Source of the DNA: Massilia agilis | Lineage (GTDB): Bacteria > Pseudomonadota > Gammaproteobacteria > Burkholderiales > Burkholderiaceae_D | DNA length: 64,000 bases | Assembly: GCF_024756255.1 (NCBI RefSeq) | Contig: NZ_JANUHB010000002.1 | Location: forward strand, 744,001 to 808,000 | Direction: 5' to 3' | Program-made: the position numbers and the translations under genes | Shown here: positions 46,172-55,647 of the stretch, piece after piece | Layout: each line of letters starts with the position of its first letter | How positions within the stretch are numbered: the stretch's first letter is position 1 | Notes under the pieces: generated by a model | What the model saw: the letters and a program-made list of their open reading frames with translations, nothing else | Databases searched by the model: none | Told to the model about the DNA's origin: nothing

Positions 46172-46710
46172 CACAGGCTCCCGCCAGCAGTCAGCGCAAA
46201 CGCGGGTGACTGCCCGTCGCCCTCGGTCCCGCGCCAGCCGATCTTGATGACGATGGGTGCCCCCGGGCCTGCGGCACAATCCCACGACAGCCGGTCGGCC
46301 GCGGCGTCCCACGGCGCCGCGTCCCGGCACACGCGCACGCGCCCCTGGGGGAAGCCGTCGTGGAGCAGGCGGCTGGCTTCGTACACATCGAATGCCGCCA
46401 GCGCCGCGGGCGCGCAGGCGTCGTCGCCGTAGCACGAAACCGGGGCTGGCGGCGGGCCGGCGGCGCTGTCGTAGTCGAGCTGGAGATAAGGGTTGGCGCC
46501 GTCCGGCGCTGCCATGGCGACGGGGTTGGCGCGCATGCGTTCGGCGAGCGACGACGCCAGTTGCACCGCGGCCGCGTTCAGTGCCTGCTGGTGAGCCGCG
46601 GCGCGTGCCTTCGACTGCGTGGCGGCCGCGCCGATGATCCCGACCGACAGCATGAACAGCGCCACCAGCACTTCCACAAGCGTGAATCCACCAGCCGACC
46701 AAGCGCGCAC
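46171..46710 (-). CDS. pilV: PilV-type minor pilin
   Basis: The protein has 179 residues. The GTG start at 46710 has GGAGG upstream. Prepilin motif G-FTLVEVLVALFMLSVGIIGAAA at residues 8-30 is typical of PilV. It is the first of the five pilin genes. A tip adhesin gene pilY1, which usually lies between pilX and pilE, is absent from this cluster. Confidence 0.85.
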   Translation of the reverse strand: MRAWSAGGFTLVEVLVALFMLSVGIIGAAATQSKARAAAHQQALNAAAVQLASSLAERMRANPVAMAAPDGANPYLQLDYDSAAGPPPAPVSCYGDDACAPAALAAFDVYEASRLLHDGFPQGRVRVCRDAAPWDAAADRLSWDCAAGPGAPIVIKIGWRGTEGDGQSPAFALTAGGSL

Positions 46711-46828
46711 CGGGCACCTCCGCAGACGTCAAAAACGTGAGCTGAGAAGGTAGCAGCCGCGGTTCAGGCGGGGATGAGTTGGCTCAAGCGTACGGGTAAT
46801 AGCCAGCGTTCAGCTAACGCCGGCACTG

Positions 46829-46862
46829 TTTGAACGCGTGGGCGGGAGACCCGCCCACCCTA
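46829..46862. repeat. Half copy of the GTAGGGTGGGC repeat, overlapping the nrdR stop codon
   Basis: ACGCGTGGGC-GGGAGACC-CGCCCACCCTAC matches the right half of the element at 10588. The final CTA on the plus strand is the TAG stop of nrdR on the minus strand. Confidence 0.65.
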
Positions 46863-47318
46863 CTTGCGCGGGTGCCCGACTTCGGCAATCGCTTCCTGGA
46901 ACTCGGCCAGGTCTTCGAAATTCTTGTACACCGACGCAAAGCGGATGTACGCGATCTTGTCGAGCCGCTTGAGCTCCTGCATGACCAGCTCACCCACGTA
47001 GCCGGAATCGACTTCGCGCTGCCCGCTGTTGAGGAGCTTCTCTTCGATCGACGCGATGGCCGTATCGATCGCCGCGGCCGACACCGGCCGCTTGCGCAGC
47101 GCCAGCATCAGGCTACCGCGCAGCTTGGACGATTCGAACTCCGAACGGGTACCGTTTTTCTTGACGATGATCGGCATCGACAGCTCGACCCGCTCATAGG
47201 TGGTAAAGCGCTTGTCGCAATGCGTGCAGCGGCGCCGGCGCCGAATGGAATCGCCCTCCTCCGATATCCGCGTATCGAGGACCTGGGTGTCGTCATGCTG
47301 GCAGAAAGGACATTTCAT
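46860..47318 (-). CDS. nrdR: Transcriptional repressor NrdR
   Basis: The protein has 152 residues. A zinc ribbon starts [17 protein letters not shown] and includes [15 protein letters not shown]. An ATP-cone domain follows with [28 protein letters not shown]. NrdR represses ribonucleotide reductase genes according to ATP/dATP binding. It lies 49 bp after glyA on the same strand, a common betaproteobacterial order. The ATG at 47318 has GAAAGGA upstream. The stop codon sits inside a dispersed repeat. Confidence 0.96.
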   Translation of the reverse strand: MKCPFCQHDDTQVLDTRISEEGDSIRRRRRCTHCDKRFTTYERVELSMPIIVKKNGTRSEFESSKLRGSLMLALRKRPVSAAAIDTAIASIEEKLLNSGQREVDSGYVGELVMQELKRLDKIAYIRFASVYKNFEDLAEFQEAIAEVGHPRK

Positions 47319-47367
47319 GGCGCCGGATGATGCAAAGCGGGCCGCGCAGGCAGCGCGGCCCAAAGGG

Positions 47368-48615
47368 TTAGGAAGCGTACACCGGGTACTTGTCGGTCAG
47401 CTTCTTCACTTCCGCCTTCACGCGCTCGATGGTGGCCGCGTCGTGCGGGTTGTCGAGCACGTCGGCGATCAGGTTGCCGACCTGGACCGCATCTTCTTCC
47501 TTGAAGCCGCGGGTGGTGAACGCCGGGCTGCCCAGGCGGATGCCCGAGGTGACGAACGGCTTCTGCGGGTCGTTCGGGATGCCGTTCTTATTGCAGGTCA
47601 TGTGCGCCTGGCCCAGGATCGCCTCGGCTTCCTTGCCGGTCAGGCCCTTGGAGCGCAGGTCCACCAGCATCACGTGCGACTCGGTGCGGCCCGACACGAT
47701 GCGCAGGCCGCGTGCGGTCAGCGTATCGGCCAGCGCCTTGGCGTTCTTCACCACCTGCTTCTGGTACTCCTTGAACTCCGGCGACAGCGCTTCCTTGAAC
47801 GCGACCGCTTTACCAGCGATCACATGCATCAGCGGGCCACCCTGGATGCCCGGGAAGATCGCCGAGTTGATGGCCTTCTCGTGCTCGGCCTTCATCAGGA
47901 TGATGCCGCCGCGCGGGCCGCGCAGCGATTTGTGGGTGGTCGAGGTCACGAAGTCGGCGTGCGGCACCGGGTTCGGGTACTCGCCGGCGGCGATCAAGCC
48001 GGCGTAGTGGGCCATGTCCACCATGAAGTAGGCGCCGACTTCCTTGGCCACGCGGGCGAAACGCTCGAAGTCGATGCGCAGCGCGAATGCCGACGCGCCG
48101 GCGATGATCAGCTTGGGCTTGTGCTCGCGGGCCAGGCGTTCCATCTGCTCGTAGTCGATGTCTTCCTGCGCGGTCAGGCCGTACGAGACCACGTTGAACC
48201 ATTTGCCCGACATGTTCAGCGCCATGCCGTGGGTCAGGTGGCCGCCTTCGGCCAGCGACATGCCCATGATGGTGTCGCCCGGCTTGAGCATGGCGAAGAA
48301 CACGCCCTGGTTGGCCTGCGAGCCCGAATTCGGCTGCACGTTGGCGGCCTCGGCGCCAAACAGCTCCTTGACGCGGTCGATCGCCAGTTGCTCGGCGATG
48401 TCCACGTATTCGCAGCCGCCGTAGTAGCGCTTGCCAGGATAGCCTTCGGCGTATTTATTGGTCAGCTGCGAGCCCTGGGCCTGCATCACGGCCGGCGAGG
48501 TGTAGTTCTCGGACGCGATCAGTTCGATGTGGTCTTGCTGGCGCTGGTTTTCCTTCTGGATGGCGTCCCACAGTTCCGGGTCGACTTTGGCGAGCGTGTG
48601 ATCTTTTGCAAACAT
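47368..48615 (-). CDS. glyA: Serine hydroxymethyltransferase
   Basis: The protein has 415 residues. Signature blocks are [36 protein letters not shown], quoted only in part here, and the PLP-lysine motif [12 protein letters not shown]. It interconverts serine and glycine with tetrahydrofolate and supplies one-carbon units. The ATG at 48615 has GGAG upstream. A ZTP riboswitch precedes it, so expression should rise when folate is short and ZTP/ZMP accumulates. It leads glyA-nrdR. Confidence 0.97.
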   Translation of the reverse strand: MFAKDHTLAKVDPELWDAIQKENQRQQDHIELIASENYTSPAVMQAQGSQLTNKYAEGYPGKRYYGGCEYVDIAEQLAIDRVKELFGAEAANVQPNSGSQANQGVFFAMLKPGDTIMGMSLAEGGHLTHGMALNMSGKWFNVVSYGLTAQEDIDYEQMERLAREHKPKLIIAGASAFALRIDFERFARVAKEVGAYFMVDMAHYAGLIAAGEYPNPVPHADFVTSTTHKSLRGPRGGIILMKAEHEKAINSAIFPGIQGGPLMHVIAGKAVAFKEALSPEFKEYQKQVVKNAKALADTLTARGLRIVSGRTESHVMLVDLRSKGLTGKEAEAILGQAHMTCNKNGIPNDPQKPFVTSGIRLGSPAFTTRGFKEEDAVQVGNLIADVLDNPHDAATIERVKAEVKKLTDKYPVYAS

Positions 48616-48683
48616 GAAAAAATACTCCAATCGATGTGAAACCAGGCACCGGCGGTTTCGCCAGGATGCGGGAGCCGGGAATG

Positions 48684-48829
48684 AAACAAGGCAGCCCGCG
48701 ATGCTGTAAAAGCACCGGTGTGGCTGCCCAGGCGAACGGCTGACGTCGTCTCACGTTCCCCGGTGGTGTCCACCTTCCGCCGCGCGGCCAATGATCCTGC
48801 GCGGTTTTTTCGCCAGTTACGTGAGACGG
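48684..48829 (-). promoter_or_regulatory. ZTP riboswitch (pfl motif) with terminator-type platform
   Basis: On the minus strand CGTAACTGGCG near the 5' end, then ACCACCGGGGAACGTGAG and CCGTTCGCCTGGGCA match the conserved parts of the pfl/ZTP aptamer. Just after, GGCAGCC (part of the pseudoknot strand) can instead pair with GGGCTGCC (48690-48697) followed by TTGTTT, forming a terminator. Binding of ZTP or ZMP would favour the pseudoknot and readthrough into glyA. This matches the known logic for folate-linked genes. Confidence 0.85.
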
Positions 48830-48952
48830 TAATGGAGTCTGGATTGTAAGTTAAGTGCCCAGTTAGGGCAAGGAAACCGGATGGCCGCCCACCGCCCCGG
48901 CTGGCTGTTTGGGCTACAATCTTGCAGCTTTCGCGTTCTTAAGGATTTGACC

Positions 48953-49702
48953 ATGATCGTTTTCATCACCGGCGCCTCGGCCGGCTTTGGCGCCGAGATG
49001 GCGCGCACCTTCGTCCGGAACGGGCACCAGGTCGTGCTGGCCGCGCGTCGCATGGACCGGCTCAAGGCCCTGGCCGCCGAACTGGGCGACAACGCCCTGC
49101 CGCTCGAGATGGATGTGTCGGACAAGGAATCGATCGACGAGGCACTGTCGATGTTGCCGCAATCGTGGCGCCAGATCGACGTGCTCATCAACAACGCCGG
49201 CCTGGCCCTGAACACCCTGCCCGCGCACCAGGTGCCGCTGGAGGACTGGGACACGATGATCGACACCAACTGCAAGGGCCTGGTGACGATGACCCGCGCT
49301 GTCCTGCCGGCCATGGTCGAGCGCGGCAGCGGGCTCATCATCAACCTGGGCTCGGTGGCAGGCGCCTACCCCTACCCGGGCGGCAACGTGTATGGCGCGA
49401 CCAAGGCGTTCGTGGACCAGTTCACGCTGAACCTGCGCGCCGACCTGGTCGGCACCGGCGTGCGCGCCACCAACCTGGCGCCGGGCCTGTGCGGCGGCAC
49501 CGAATTCTCGAACGTGCGCTTCAAGGGCGACGACGCGCTGGCGGCCAAGGTGTACGAAGGCACCACGCCGCTGACGGCGCAGGACATCGCCGAGGCCGCC
49601 TACTGGGTCGCCACGCTGCCGCCGCACGTCAACATCAACAGCATCGAGATGATGCCGACCTGCCAGGGTTTCGCGCCGTTCAACATCAAGCGCCAGGGGT
49701 AA
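48953..49702 (+). CDS. Short-chain dehydrogenase/reductase, YdfG type
   Basis: The protein has 249 residues. It has the Rossmann start VFITGASAGFGAEMA, NNAGLAL, and the catalytic triad Ser in INLGSVAGAYPY and Tyr/Lys in VYGATKA. The closest family is YdfG, which reduces 3-hydroxy acids and malonic semialdehyde with NADP. The ATG has AAGGA upstream. It is transcribed alone, divergent from glyA, and ends at a strong hairpin. Confidence 0.88.
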   Translation: MIVFITGASAGFGAEMARTFVRNGHQVVLAARRMDRLKALAAELGDNALPLEMDVSDKESIDEALSMLPQSWRQIDVLINNAGLALNTLPAHQVPLEDWDTMIDTNCKGLVTMTRAVLPAMVERGSGLIINLGSVAGAYPYPGGNVYGATKAFVDQFTLNLRADLVGTGVRATNLAPGLCGGTEFSNVRFKGDDALAAKVYEGTTPLTAQDIAEAAYWVATLPPHVNINSIEMMPTCQGFAPFNIKRQG

Positions 49703-49737
49703 GGTTCGGCTTCCCGGCGCCGGGCTCCGGATGCTCA

Positions 49738-49762
49738 GCATGGGCCCCCGCCTGCGCGGGGG
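49738..49762. repeat. Half copy of the GGCGAAGGCC-family repeat
   Basis: CATGGGCCCCCGCCTGCGCG is the same arm as at 15981 and 26982 without its partner. It runs directly into the terminator hairpin. Confidence 0.55.
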
Positions 49763-49795
49763 CAAAACAATTCCGCGTCGGCGGAATTGTTTTGG
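49763..49795 (+). terminator. Terminator downstream of the SDR gene
   Basis: AAAACAATTCCGC and GCGGAATTGTTTT are exact inverted copies (13 bp) around GTCG, followed by GGTTTTG. The stem contains the A/T tracts on both sides, so it can end transcripts from either direction. Confidence 0.7.
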
Positions 49796-49982
49796 TTTTG
49801 TAACAGCCACGGCAGCAGTCGTTAGAAAGTGTTACAGTCATTGGCTTAACGGCAGTATCTGCTTTCTACTATTGCCGTTTTGATAGCCCGCGACAGGCCA
49901 TCTCGGGCCATTGAGCGGCAATATGTACGCCAGCGCACGATAAGTTGCACAAAATGGCGTAAAATGTTGCCCACTTACACTT

Positions 49983-50399
49983 ATGGCAAATGAAATGCCT
50001 TCAGTTTTTGACTGGACAGTCCGTGTGTATTACGAAGATACGGACGCCGGCGGCATCGTGTTTTACGCGAACTACCTGAAGTTTTTCGAACGCGCGCGCA
50101 CCGAGTGGCTGCGCGCTGCCGGTATTGGCCAGCAAGAACTGCTCGCGCGGGAAGGCGTCGCCTTCGTCGTCAAGCACGCCAGCATCGATTACACCGCGCC
50201 CGCGCGGCTGGACGATGAAATCCGTATCGCCACCACCATCCACAAGCTCGGCCGGGCCACGGTCCAGTTCTTCCAGCAGGCCTGGCGCGGCGAACAGCTG
50301 TTGACCTCCGCGCACGTGAAAGTTGGCTGCGTCGATGCGGCTACCATGCGCCCCCGCTCCCTTCCAGACGAAGTCGCTGCTAAAATGCATGCCGTCTGA
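49983..50399 (+). CDS. ybgC: Tol-Pal-associated acyl-CoA thioesterase YbgC
   Basis: The protein has 138 residues. It has the hot-dog-fold start VRVYYEDTDAGGIVFYANYLKFFERARTEWLR, with catalytic Asp in YEDTD. YbgC hydrolyses acyl-CoA or acyl-ACP and is always at the head of the tol-pal operon. The ATG at 49983 fits, although the Shine-Dalgarno sequence is weak. Confidence 0.95.
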   Translation: MANEMPSVFDWTVRVYYEDTDAGGIVFYANYLKFFERARTEWLRAAGIGQQELLAREGVAFVVKHASIDYTAPARLDDEIRIATTIHKLGRATVQFFQQAWRGEQLLTSAHVKVGCVDAATMRPRSLPDEVAAKMHAV

Positions 50400-50426
50400 C
50401 AATTACATTTGACCGAATACATCCCG

Positions 50427-51110
50427 ATGAACGCTGTGCAAGATCTTTCCTTCGTCGCCCTGATCAGCAATGCGCACCTGATCGTGCAGATCATCATGGC
50501 CTTGCTGTTCGCACTTTCGCTGACGAGCTGGAGCTACATCTTCCGCAAGCTGTTCGCAATCCGCGCGGCGCGCCGCCAGACCGAGCAGTTCGAGCGCAGC
50601 TTCTGGGCCGGCGGCAACCTGCACACCCTGCACCAGATGGCCAGCAGCCAGCGCGACCAGAGCGGCGCCCTGGCCCGCATCTTCGAAGCCGGCATGGGCG
50701 AATTCATCAAGGGCAAGCAGGCATCGCGCGACGCGCTCGACATGGGCGCGGTGCTCGACGGCGCCCGCCGCGCCATGCGCGCCGCCTTCCAGCGCGAACT
50801 GGACGGCCTGGACACGCACCTGAACTTCCTGGCCTCGGTCGGCTCGGTCTCGCCCTACATTGGCCTGCTGGGTACCGTGTGGGGCATCATGAACGCGTTC
50901 CGCGGCCTGGCCAACGTGCAGCAGGCAACGCTGGCGGCAGTGGCGCCGGGCATTGCCGAGGCGCTGATCGCCACCGCGATCGGCCTGTTCGCCGCGATTC
51001 CCGCGGTGGTGGCCTACAACCGCTTCACCCACGACATCGACCGCCTCGCGATCCGCTTCGAGAGCTTCGTCGAAGAGTTCTCCAACATCCTGCAGCGCCA
51101 GTCGCGCTAA
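50427..51110 (+). CDS. tolQ: TolQ, inner membrane motor protein
   Basis: The protein has 227 residues and three membrane helices; the ExbB/TolQ signature ASVGSVSPYIGLLGTVWGIMNAF is at the second helix. With TolR it uses the proton gradient to drive TolA during outer-membrane invagination. The ATG at 50427 was preferred to a TTG at 50409. Confidence 0.97.
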   Translation: MNAVQDLSFVALISNAHLIVQIIMALLFALSLTSWSYIFRKLFAIRAARRQTEQFERSFWAGGNLHTLHQMASSQRDQSGALARIFEAGMGEFIKGKQASRDALDMGAVLDGARRAMRAAFQRELDGLDTHLNFLASVGSVSPYIGLLGTVWGIMNAFRGLANVQQATLAAVAPGIAEALIATAIGLFAAIPAVVAYNRFTHDIDRLAIRFESFVEEFSNILQRQSR

Positions 51111-51128
51111 GCCGAGCGGAGAATGACG

Positions 51129-51560
51129 ATGGCCTTTTCCAGCAGCCTGCGCAGCGGACGCCGCAGAAAGTTCAAGTCCGAAATCAACGTCGTGCCGTAC
51201 ATCGACGTGATGCTGGTGCTGCTCATCATTTTCATGGTCACGCCGCCGGCCAACAACCCGAGCGTGATCAACCTGCCGGCCGCCGAGAAATCGGCGCTGC
51301 CGCCGGACGACTACATCCAGATCCAGATCCAGCCGAACGCCGAGATCACGATCGGCGTGCAAGGCAAGAATTCGAGCGCGCAGGCGCGCATGCCCACCCG
51401 CAGCGCGGTGATCGACCGCCTGCGCAGCATGCACGAGGAACATCCCGATTACCCGGTGCTGATCGCGGGCGACAAGGACAGCAAGTACGACGACGTCATC
51501 CAGCTCATTTCCGAAGCCAAGAAGATGGGCATCAACCGGGTGGGGCTGGCGACGAAGTGA
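51129..51560 (+). CDS. tolR: TolR, ExbD-type component
   Basis: The protein has 143 residues. One N-terminal helix contains the proton-conducting Asp (VVPYIDVMLVLLIIFMV). A periplasmic domain follows. The ATG at 51129 was chosen over 51123 because GGAG is seven bases upstream; it lies 18 bp after tolQ. Confidence 0.96.
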   Translation: MAFSSSLRSGRRRKFKSEINVVPYIDVMLVLLIIFMVTPPANNPSVINLPAAEKSALPPDDYIQIQIQPNAEITIGVQGKNSSAQARMPTRSAVIDRLRSMHEEHPDYPVLIAGDKDSKYDDVIQLISEAKKMGINRVGLATK

Positions 51561-51570
51561 TTGGCAAGCC

Positions 51571-52524
<954 letters not shown>

Positions 52525-52565
52525 ACGGCACCAGGTCGAACCACAACCATTGATTGATGAGGCTC

Positions 52566-53831
52566 ATGAAAAAACTACACTACCTGCTGTTTTCCGCGAC
52601 GCTGCTGATGGGCACGGCCCAGGCGCAGCTGCACGTCGAGATCGCCGGCGTGTCCAACAACCAGATCCCGGTCGCGGTGGCCGCGTTCGCCGACGAATCG
52701 GTGGCGCCGGAACAGGTGTCGGCCGTGATCCGCGCGGACCTGGAGCGCAGCGGCGTGTTCAAGGTCATCGACGCGCGCCAGGCCATCTCTGAAACCGCCA
52801 GCATCGACTACTCCGCCTGGAAAGCCAGCGGCGCCGACGCGGTGGTGGTGGGCAGCGTGCAAAAGCTGGCGGACGGCCGCCTGGCGGTGCGCTACAAGCT
52901 GCTCGACACCATCAAGGCCGGCCAGATCTCGTCGCTGTCGGACGCCGTGCAGCCGCGCAGCACCCGCCTGCAGGCGCACCGCATCGCCGACGACGTGTAT
53001 GAAAAGCTGACCGGCGTGCGCGGCATCTTTGCCACCCGCATCTCGTACGTGGGAGAGAACCCGCGCGACAAATTCCGCTACCGCCTGGAAGTGGCCGACT
53101 CGGACGGCGCCGGCGTGCAGGTGGCCTTCATGTCGCCGGAACCGATCATCTCGCCGTCGTGGTCGCCGGACGGCACCAAGGTCGCCTACGTCTCGTACGA
53201 GAAGAAGAAGCCGATCATCTACATGCAAGACCTGATCACCGGGCAGCGCCGCCTGATCTCGAACCAGAAGGGCAACAACTCGTCGCCGGCCTGGTCGCCG
53301 GACGGCAGCAAGCTGGCGATCTCGCTGTCCAAGGACGGCAACACCGAAATCTACACGGTCAATGCCGATGGCAGCGGGCTGCACCGCGTGACCGACAACC
53401 CGGCGATCGACAGCGAAGCCCGCTTCTCGGCCGATGGCCAGACCATCTACTTCATGAGCGACCGCAGCGGCGGCCCGCAGATCTACAAGATGAGCGCATC
53501 CGGCGGCAATGCCTCGCGCGTCACCTTCAACGGTCCTTACAACATCAGCCCGCGTATTTCGCCAGACGGGAAAACCCTGGCGTTCATCTCGCAGCGCAAC
53601 GGCGCCTTCTCGCTCTACGCAATGGACCTGGCCTCGGGCCAGGAACTGCGTCTGGCGGACGACGCCTCGGAACCGAGTTTTTCGCCTAACGGCAAGTACA
53701 TCATGTATGCGACCCATAGCGGCGGGCAGCGCTCGCTTGCCGTGGTCTCGGTCGATGGACGGGTGAAGCAGAGTTTGACCACCCAAGCGGGAAACATCAA
53801 GGAGCCCACCTGGGGTCCTTTCATGCAGTAA
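52566..53831 (+). CDS. tolB: TolB, periplasmic beta-propeller
   Basis: The protein has 421 residues. A signal peptide ends at AQA-Q. An N-terminal domain (to about 150) is followed by a six-bladed WD-like propeller with repeats such as PSWSPDGTKVAYVSYE, PAWSPDGSKLAISLSK and FSADGQTIYFMSDR. TolB binds Pal and TolA. The start could also be the ATG at 52557. Confidence 0.96.
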   Translation: MKKLHYLLFSATLLMGTAQAQLHVEIAGVSNNQIPVAVAAFADESVAPEQVSAVIRADLERSGVFKVIDARQAISETASIDYSAWKASGADAVVVGSVQKLADGRLAVRYKLLDTIKAGQISSLSDAVQPRSTRLQAHRIADDVYEKLTGVRGIFATRISYVGENPRDKFRYRLEVADSDGAGVQVAFMSPEPIISPSWSPDGTKVAYVSYEKKKPIIYMQDLITGQRRLISNQKGNNSSPAWSPDGSKLAISLSKDGNTEIYTVNADGSGLHRVTDNPAIDSEARFSADGQTIYFMSDRSGGPQIYKMSASGGNASRVTFNGPYNISPRISPDGKTLAFISQRNGAFSLYAMDLASGQELRLADDASEPSFSPNGKYIMYATHSGGQRSLAVVSVDGRVKQSLTTQAGNIKEPTWGPFMQ

Positions 53832-53879
53832 TGATGCAGTAATGATTTGAAGTCCTTTTTTACAACCAGGAGAAAAAAC

Positions 53880-54404
53880 ATGCGCAACATCAAGAGTGTA
53901 GCCTTCATCGTGAGCGCGGCCGCCCTGCTGTCCGCCTGCAGCTCGACCAAACTGAACGAAACCCCGGTGGTCGACAAGAGCCCGGCACAGCAGCCGGTGG
54001 CCCAGCAGGACAACCGCGAAGTCAAGCCGGTCACCCCGGACGTGGTGGACCCGCTGAACGATCCGAAAGGCGTGCTCGCGAACCGCAGCGTGTACTTCGA
54101 CTTCGACAAGTTCGTCGTGCGTGACGACGGCAAGCCGGTCGTCGAGAACCACTCGGCCTACCTGACCAAGAACAAGCAGCGCAAGGTCCTGATCCAAGGT
54201 AACACCGACGAGCGCGGCGGCACCGAGTACAACCTGGCCCTGGGCCAGAAGCGTGCCGAAGCCGTGCGCAAAGCCATGGGCGCGCTGGGCGTGTCCGACG
54301 GCCAGATGGAAGCCGTGTCGCTGGGCAAAGAGAAGCCGAAGGCACAAGGCCACGACGAGGCTGCCTGGGCAGAAAACCGTCGCGCCGACATCGTGTATCA
54401 ATAA
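53880..54404 (+). CDS. pal: Peptidoglycan-associated lipoprotein Pal
   Basis: The protein has 174 residues. The lipobox LLSAC (Cys near 20) marks it as an outer-membrane lipoprotein. The OmpA-type domain has SVYFDFDKFVVRDD and the peptidoglycan-binding NTDERGGTEYNLALGQKRA. AGGAG precedes the ATG at 53880. It ends the Tol-Pal core. Confidence 0.97.
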   Translation: MRNIKSVAFIVSAAALLSACSSTKLNETPVVDKSPAQQPVAQQDNREVKPVTPDVVDPLNDPKGVLANRSVYFDFDKFVVRDDGKPVVENHSAYLTKNKQRKVLIQGNTDERGGTEYNLALGQKRAEAVRKAMGALGVSDGQMEAVSLGKEKPKAQGHDEAAWAENRRADIVYQ

Positions 54405-54428
54405 TCCTGTCGGACTCGGCTGATTGAC

Positions 54429-54473
54429 ACGGGGCGGCGCGCAGTGCAGACTGCGACCGCCCCGTCATTATTT
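54429..54473 (+). terminator. Hairpin between pal and cpoB
   Basis: ACGGGGCGG and CCGCCCCGT form a strong stem with a second, inner GCAGT/ACTGC stem, followed by CATTATTT. The T run is weak, so partial termination or mRNA protection of pal is possible, giving less cpoB than pal. Confidence 0.5.
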
Positions 54474-54502
54474 GCATGTCACAGGATTAGAAAGAGTCAA
54501 TC

Positions 54503-55288
54503 ATGATCAAGTTGTCCAAGTCCCGCCTTGCAGTCCTGATGCTGGCTGCCTGGCTGCCGCTGCACGCCTCTGCCGGCCTGCTCGAAGATGATGAAGCACG
54601 CAAGGCGATCCTCGACCTGCGCGCCAAGATCGATGCCATGGCCCGCGACCTGAACGCGCGCATCGACACCAAGTCGGACAAATCGACCGCCCTGGACATG
54701 CTCAACCAGCACGAGCAAACCATGCAGGAAATCGCGCGCCTGCGCGACCAGGTCGAAACGCTGGGCAACCAGCTGGCCAACGTGCAGAAGAGCCAAAAAG
54801 ATTACTACGTCGACCTCGACGCGCGCATCAAGAAGCTCGAGCCGCAGCAGGCCACCATCGATGGCCGCACCGCCGAAGTCCTGCCGACCGAAAAGCAGTC
54901 GTACGACACGGCGATGGAGCTGTTCAAGTCGGGCGACTACAAGGGCGCCACCGCTGCCCTCACCGACTTCGTCAAGCGCTACCCGCAATCGGCGTACGCC
55001 GCCAACGCGCAGTACTGGCTGGGCAACGCCTACTACGCGCAGCGCGACTACAAGAACGCGATCGCCGCGCAGGAAGCCGTGGTGAACAACTACAGCACCA
55101 GCCCGAAGGCCGCCGACGCGATGCTCAATATCGCCAGCAACTACACCGAGCTGGGCGACGACAAGGCGGCGCGCAAGGCGCTGACCCAGCTGGTCAAGCA
55201 ATACCCGGACACCTCGGCCGCGCAGACCGCCAAGGACCGCCTTGCCTCGCTCAAACCGGCCGTGACCAAGACCGCCAAGAAGAAATGA
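54503..55288 (+). CDS. cpoB: CpoB (YbgF), cell division coordinator
   Basis: The protein has 261 residues. A signal peptide (to about ASA) is followed by a short coiled coil (about 30-115). A C-terminal TPR region contains YDTAMELFKSGDYKGATAAL and AQYWLGNAYYAQRDY. It coordinates peptidoglycan synthesis (PBP1B/LpoB) with outer-membrane constriction by the Tol system. It is the last protein gene of the cluster. Confidence 0.95.
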   Translation: MIKLSKSRLAVLMLAAWLPLHASAGLLEDDEARKAILDLRAKIDAMARDLNARIDTKSDKSTALDMLNQHEQTMQEIARLRDQVETLGNQLANVQKSQKDYYVDLDARIKKLEPQQATIDGRTAEVLPTEKQSYDTAMELFKSGDYKGATAALTDFVKRYPQSAYAANAQYWLGNAYYAQRDYKNAIAAQEAVVNNYSTSPKAADAMLNIASNYTELGDDKAARKALTQLVKQYPDTSAAQTAKDRLASLKPAVTKTAKKK

Positions 55289-55304
55289 TGGGATGCGTGA
55301 ACGT

Positions 55305-55333
55305 TTGACACGTTTGCGCTCAGCCCATATAAT
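55305..55333 (+). promoter_or_regulatory. Consensus promoter of tRNA-Lys
   Basis: Both boxes match consensus perfectly: TTGACA and TATAAT, separated by 17 bases, ending 12 bases before the tRNA. Confidence 0.9.
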
Positions 55334-55345
55334 CTTGCTTCTTTC

Positions 55346-55421
55346 GGGTCGTTAGCTCAGTTGGTAGAGCAGCGGACTTTTAATCCGTTGGTCGCTGGTT
55401 CGAGCCCAGCACGGCCTACCA
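55346..55421 (+). tRNA. tRNA-Lys (anticodon UUU)
   Basis: The tRNA has 76 nt with CCA encoded. The anticodon loop CTTTTAA has TTT, and D- and T-arms are normal. The acceptor stem pairs GGGTCGT with ACGGCCT. This makes pairs 1-72 and 4-69 G-U wobbles, which is unusual because the common form ends ACGACCC. Confidence 0.95.
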
Positions 55422-55437
55422 GAATTTGCAGTATCAG

Positions 55438-55473
55438 AAAAAGGCGTTACGAGTGATCGTGACGCCTTTTTTT
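55438..55473 (+). terminator. Terminator after tRNA-Lys
   Basis: GGCGTTACG and CGTGACGCC form a 9-bp stem with one wobble pair and a 6-base loop, followed by seven T. Confidence 0.85.
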
Positions 55474-55481
55474 GTGCCCAC

Positions 55482-55512
55482 AAAAAAAATGCCGATGTAT
55501 CGCACATCGGCA
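55482..55512 (-). terminator. Terminator downstream of the RND efflux operon
   Basis: TGCCGATGT and ACATCGGCA are perfect inverted copies around a 5-base loop. On the minus strand they are followed by eight T, in the right orientation to end czcA transcripts 135 bp after the stop. Confidence 0.75.
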
Positions 55513-55647
55513 AAGACCACCCAGAGGATTCCCCCGAACGGCCATGGCTCACTAGGGAGAACACCCCCATCGTAAGCCATTGCCGCAGATCCAAGGATTA
55601 CACTTGGTTAATGTTGGGCCAGCGAACCGGGAACAGCAAACCAGACA

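Noticed and set aside
49930..49975. Promoter TTGCAC...TAAAAT before ybgC
   Set aside because: The boxes are only nine bases apart, too close for sigma-70; no other convincing pair was seen.
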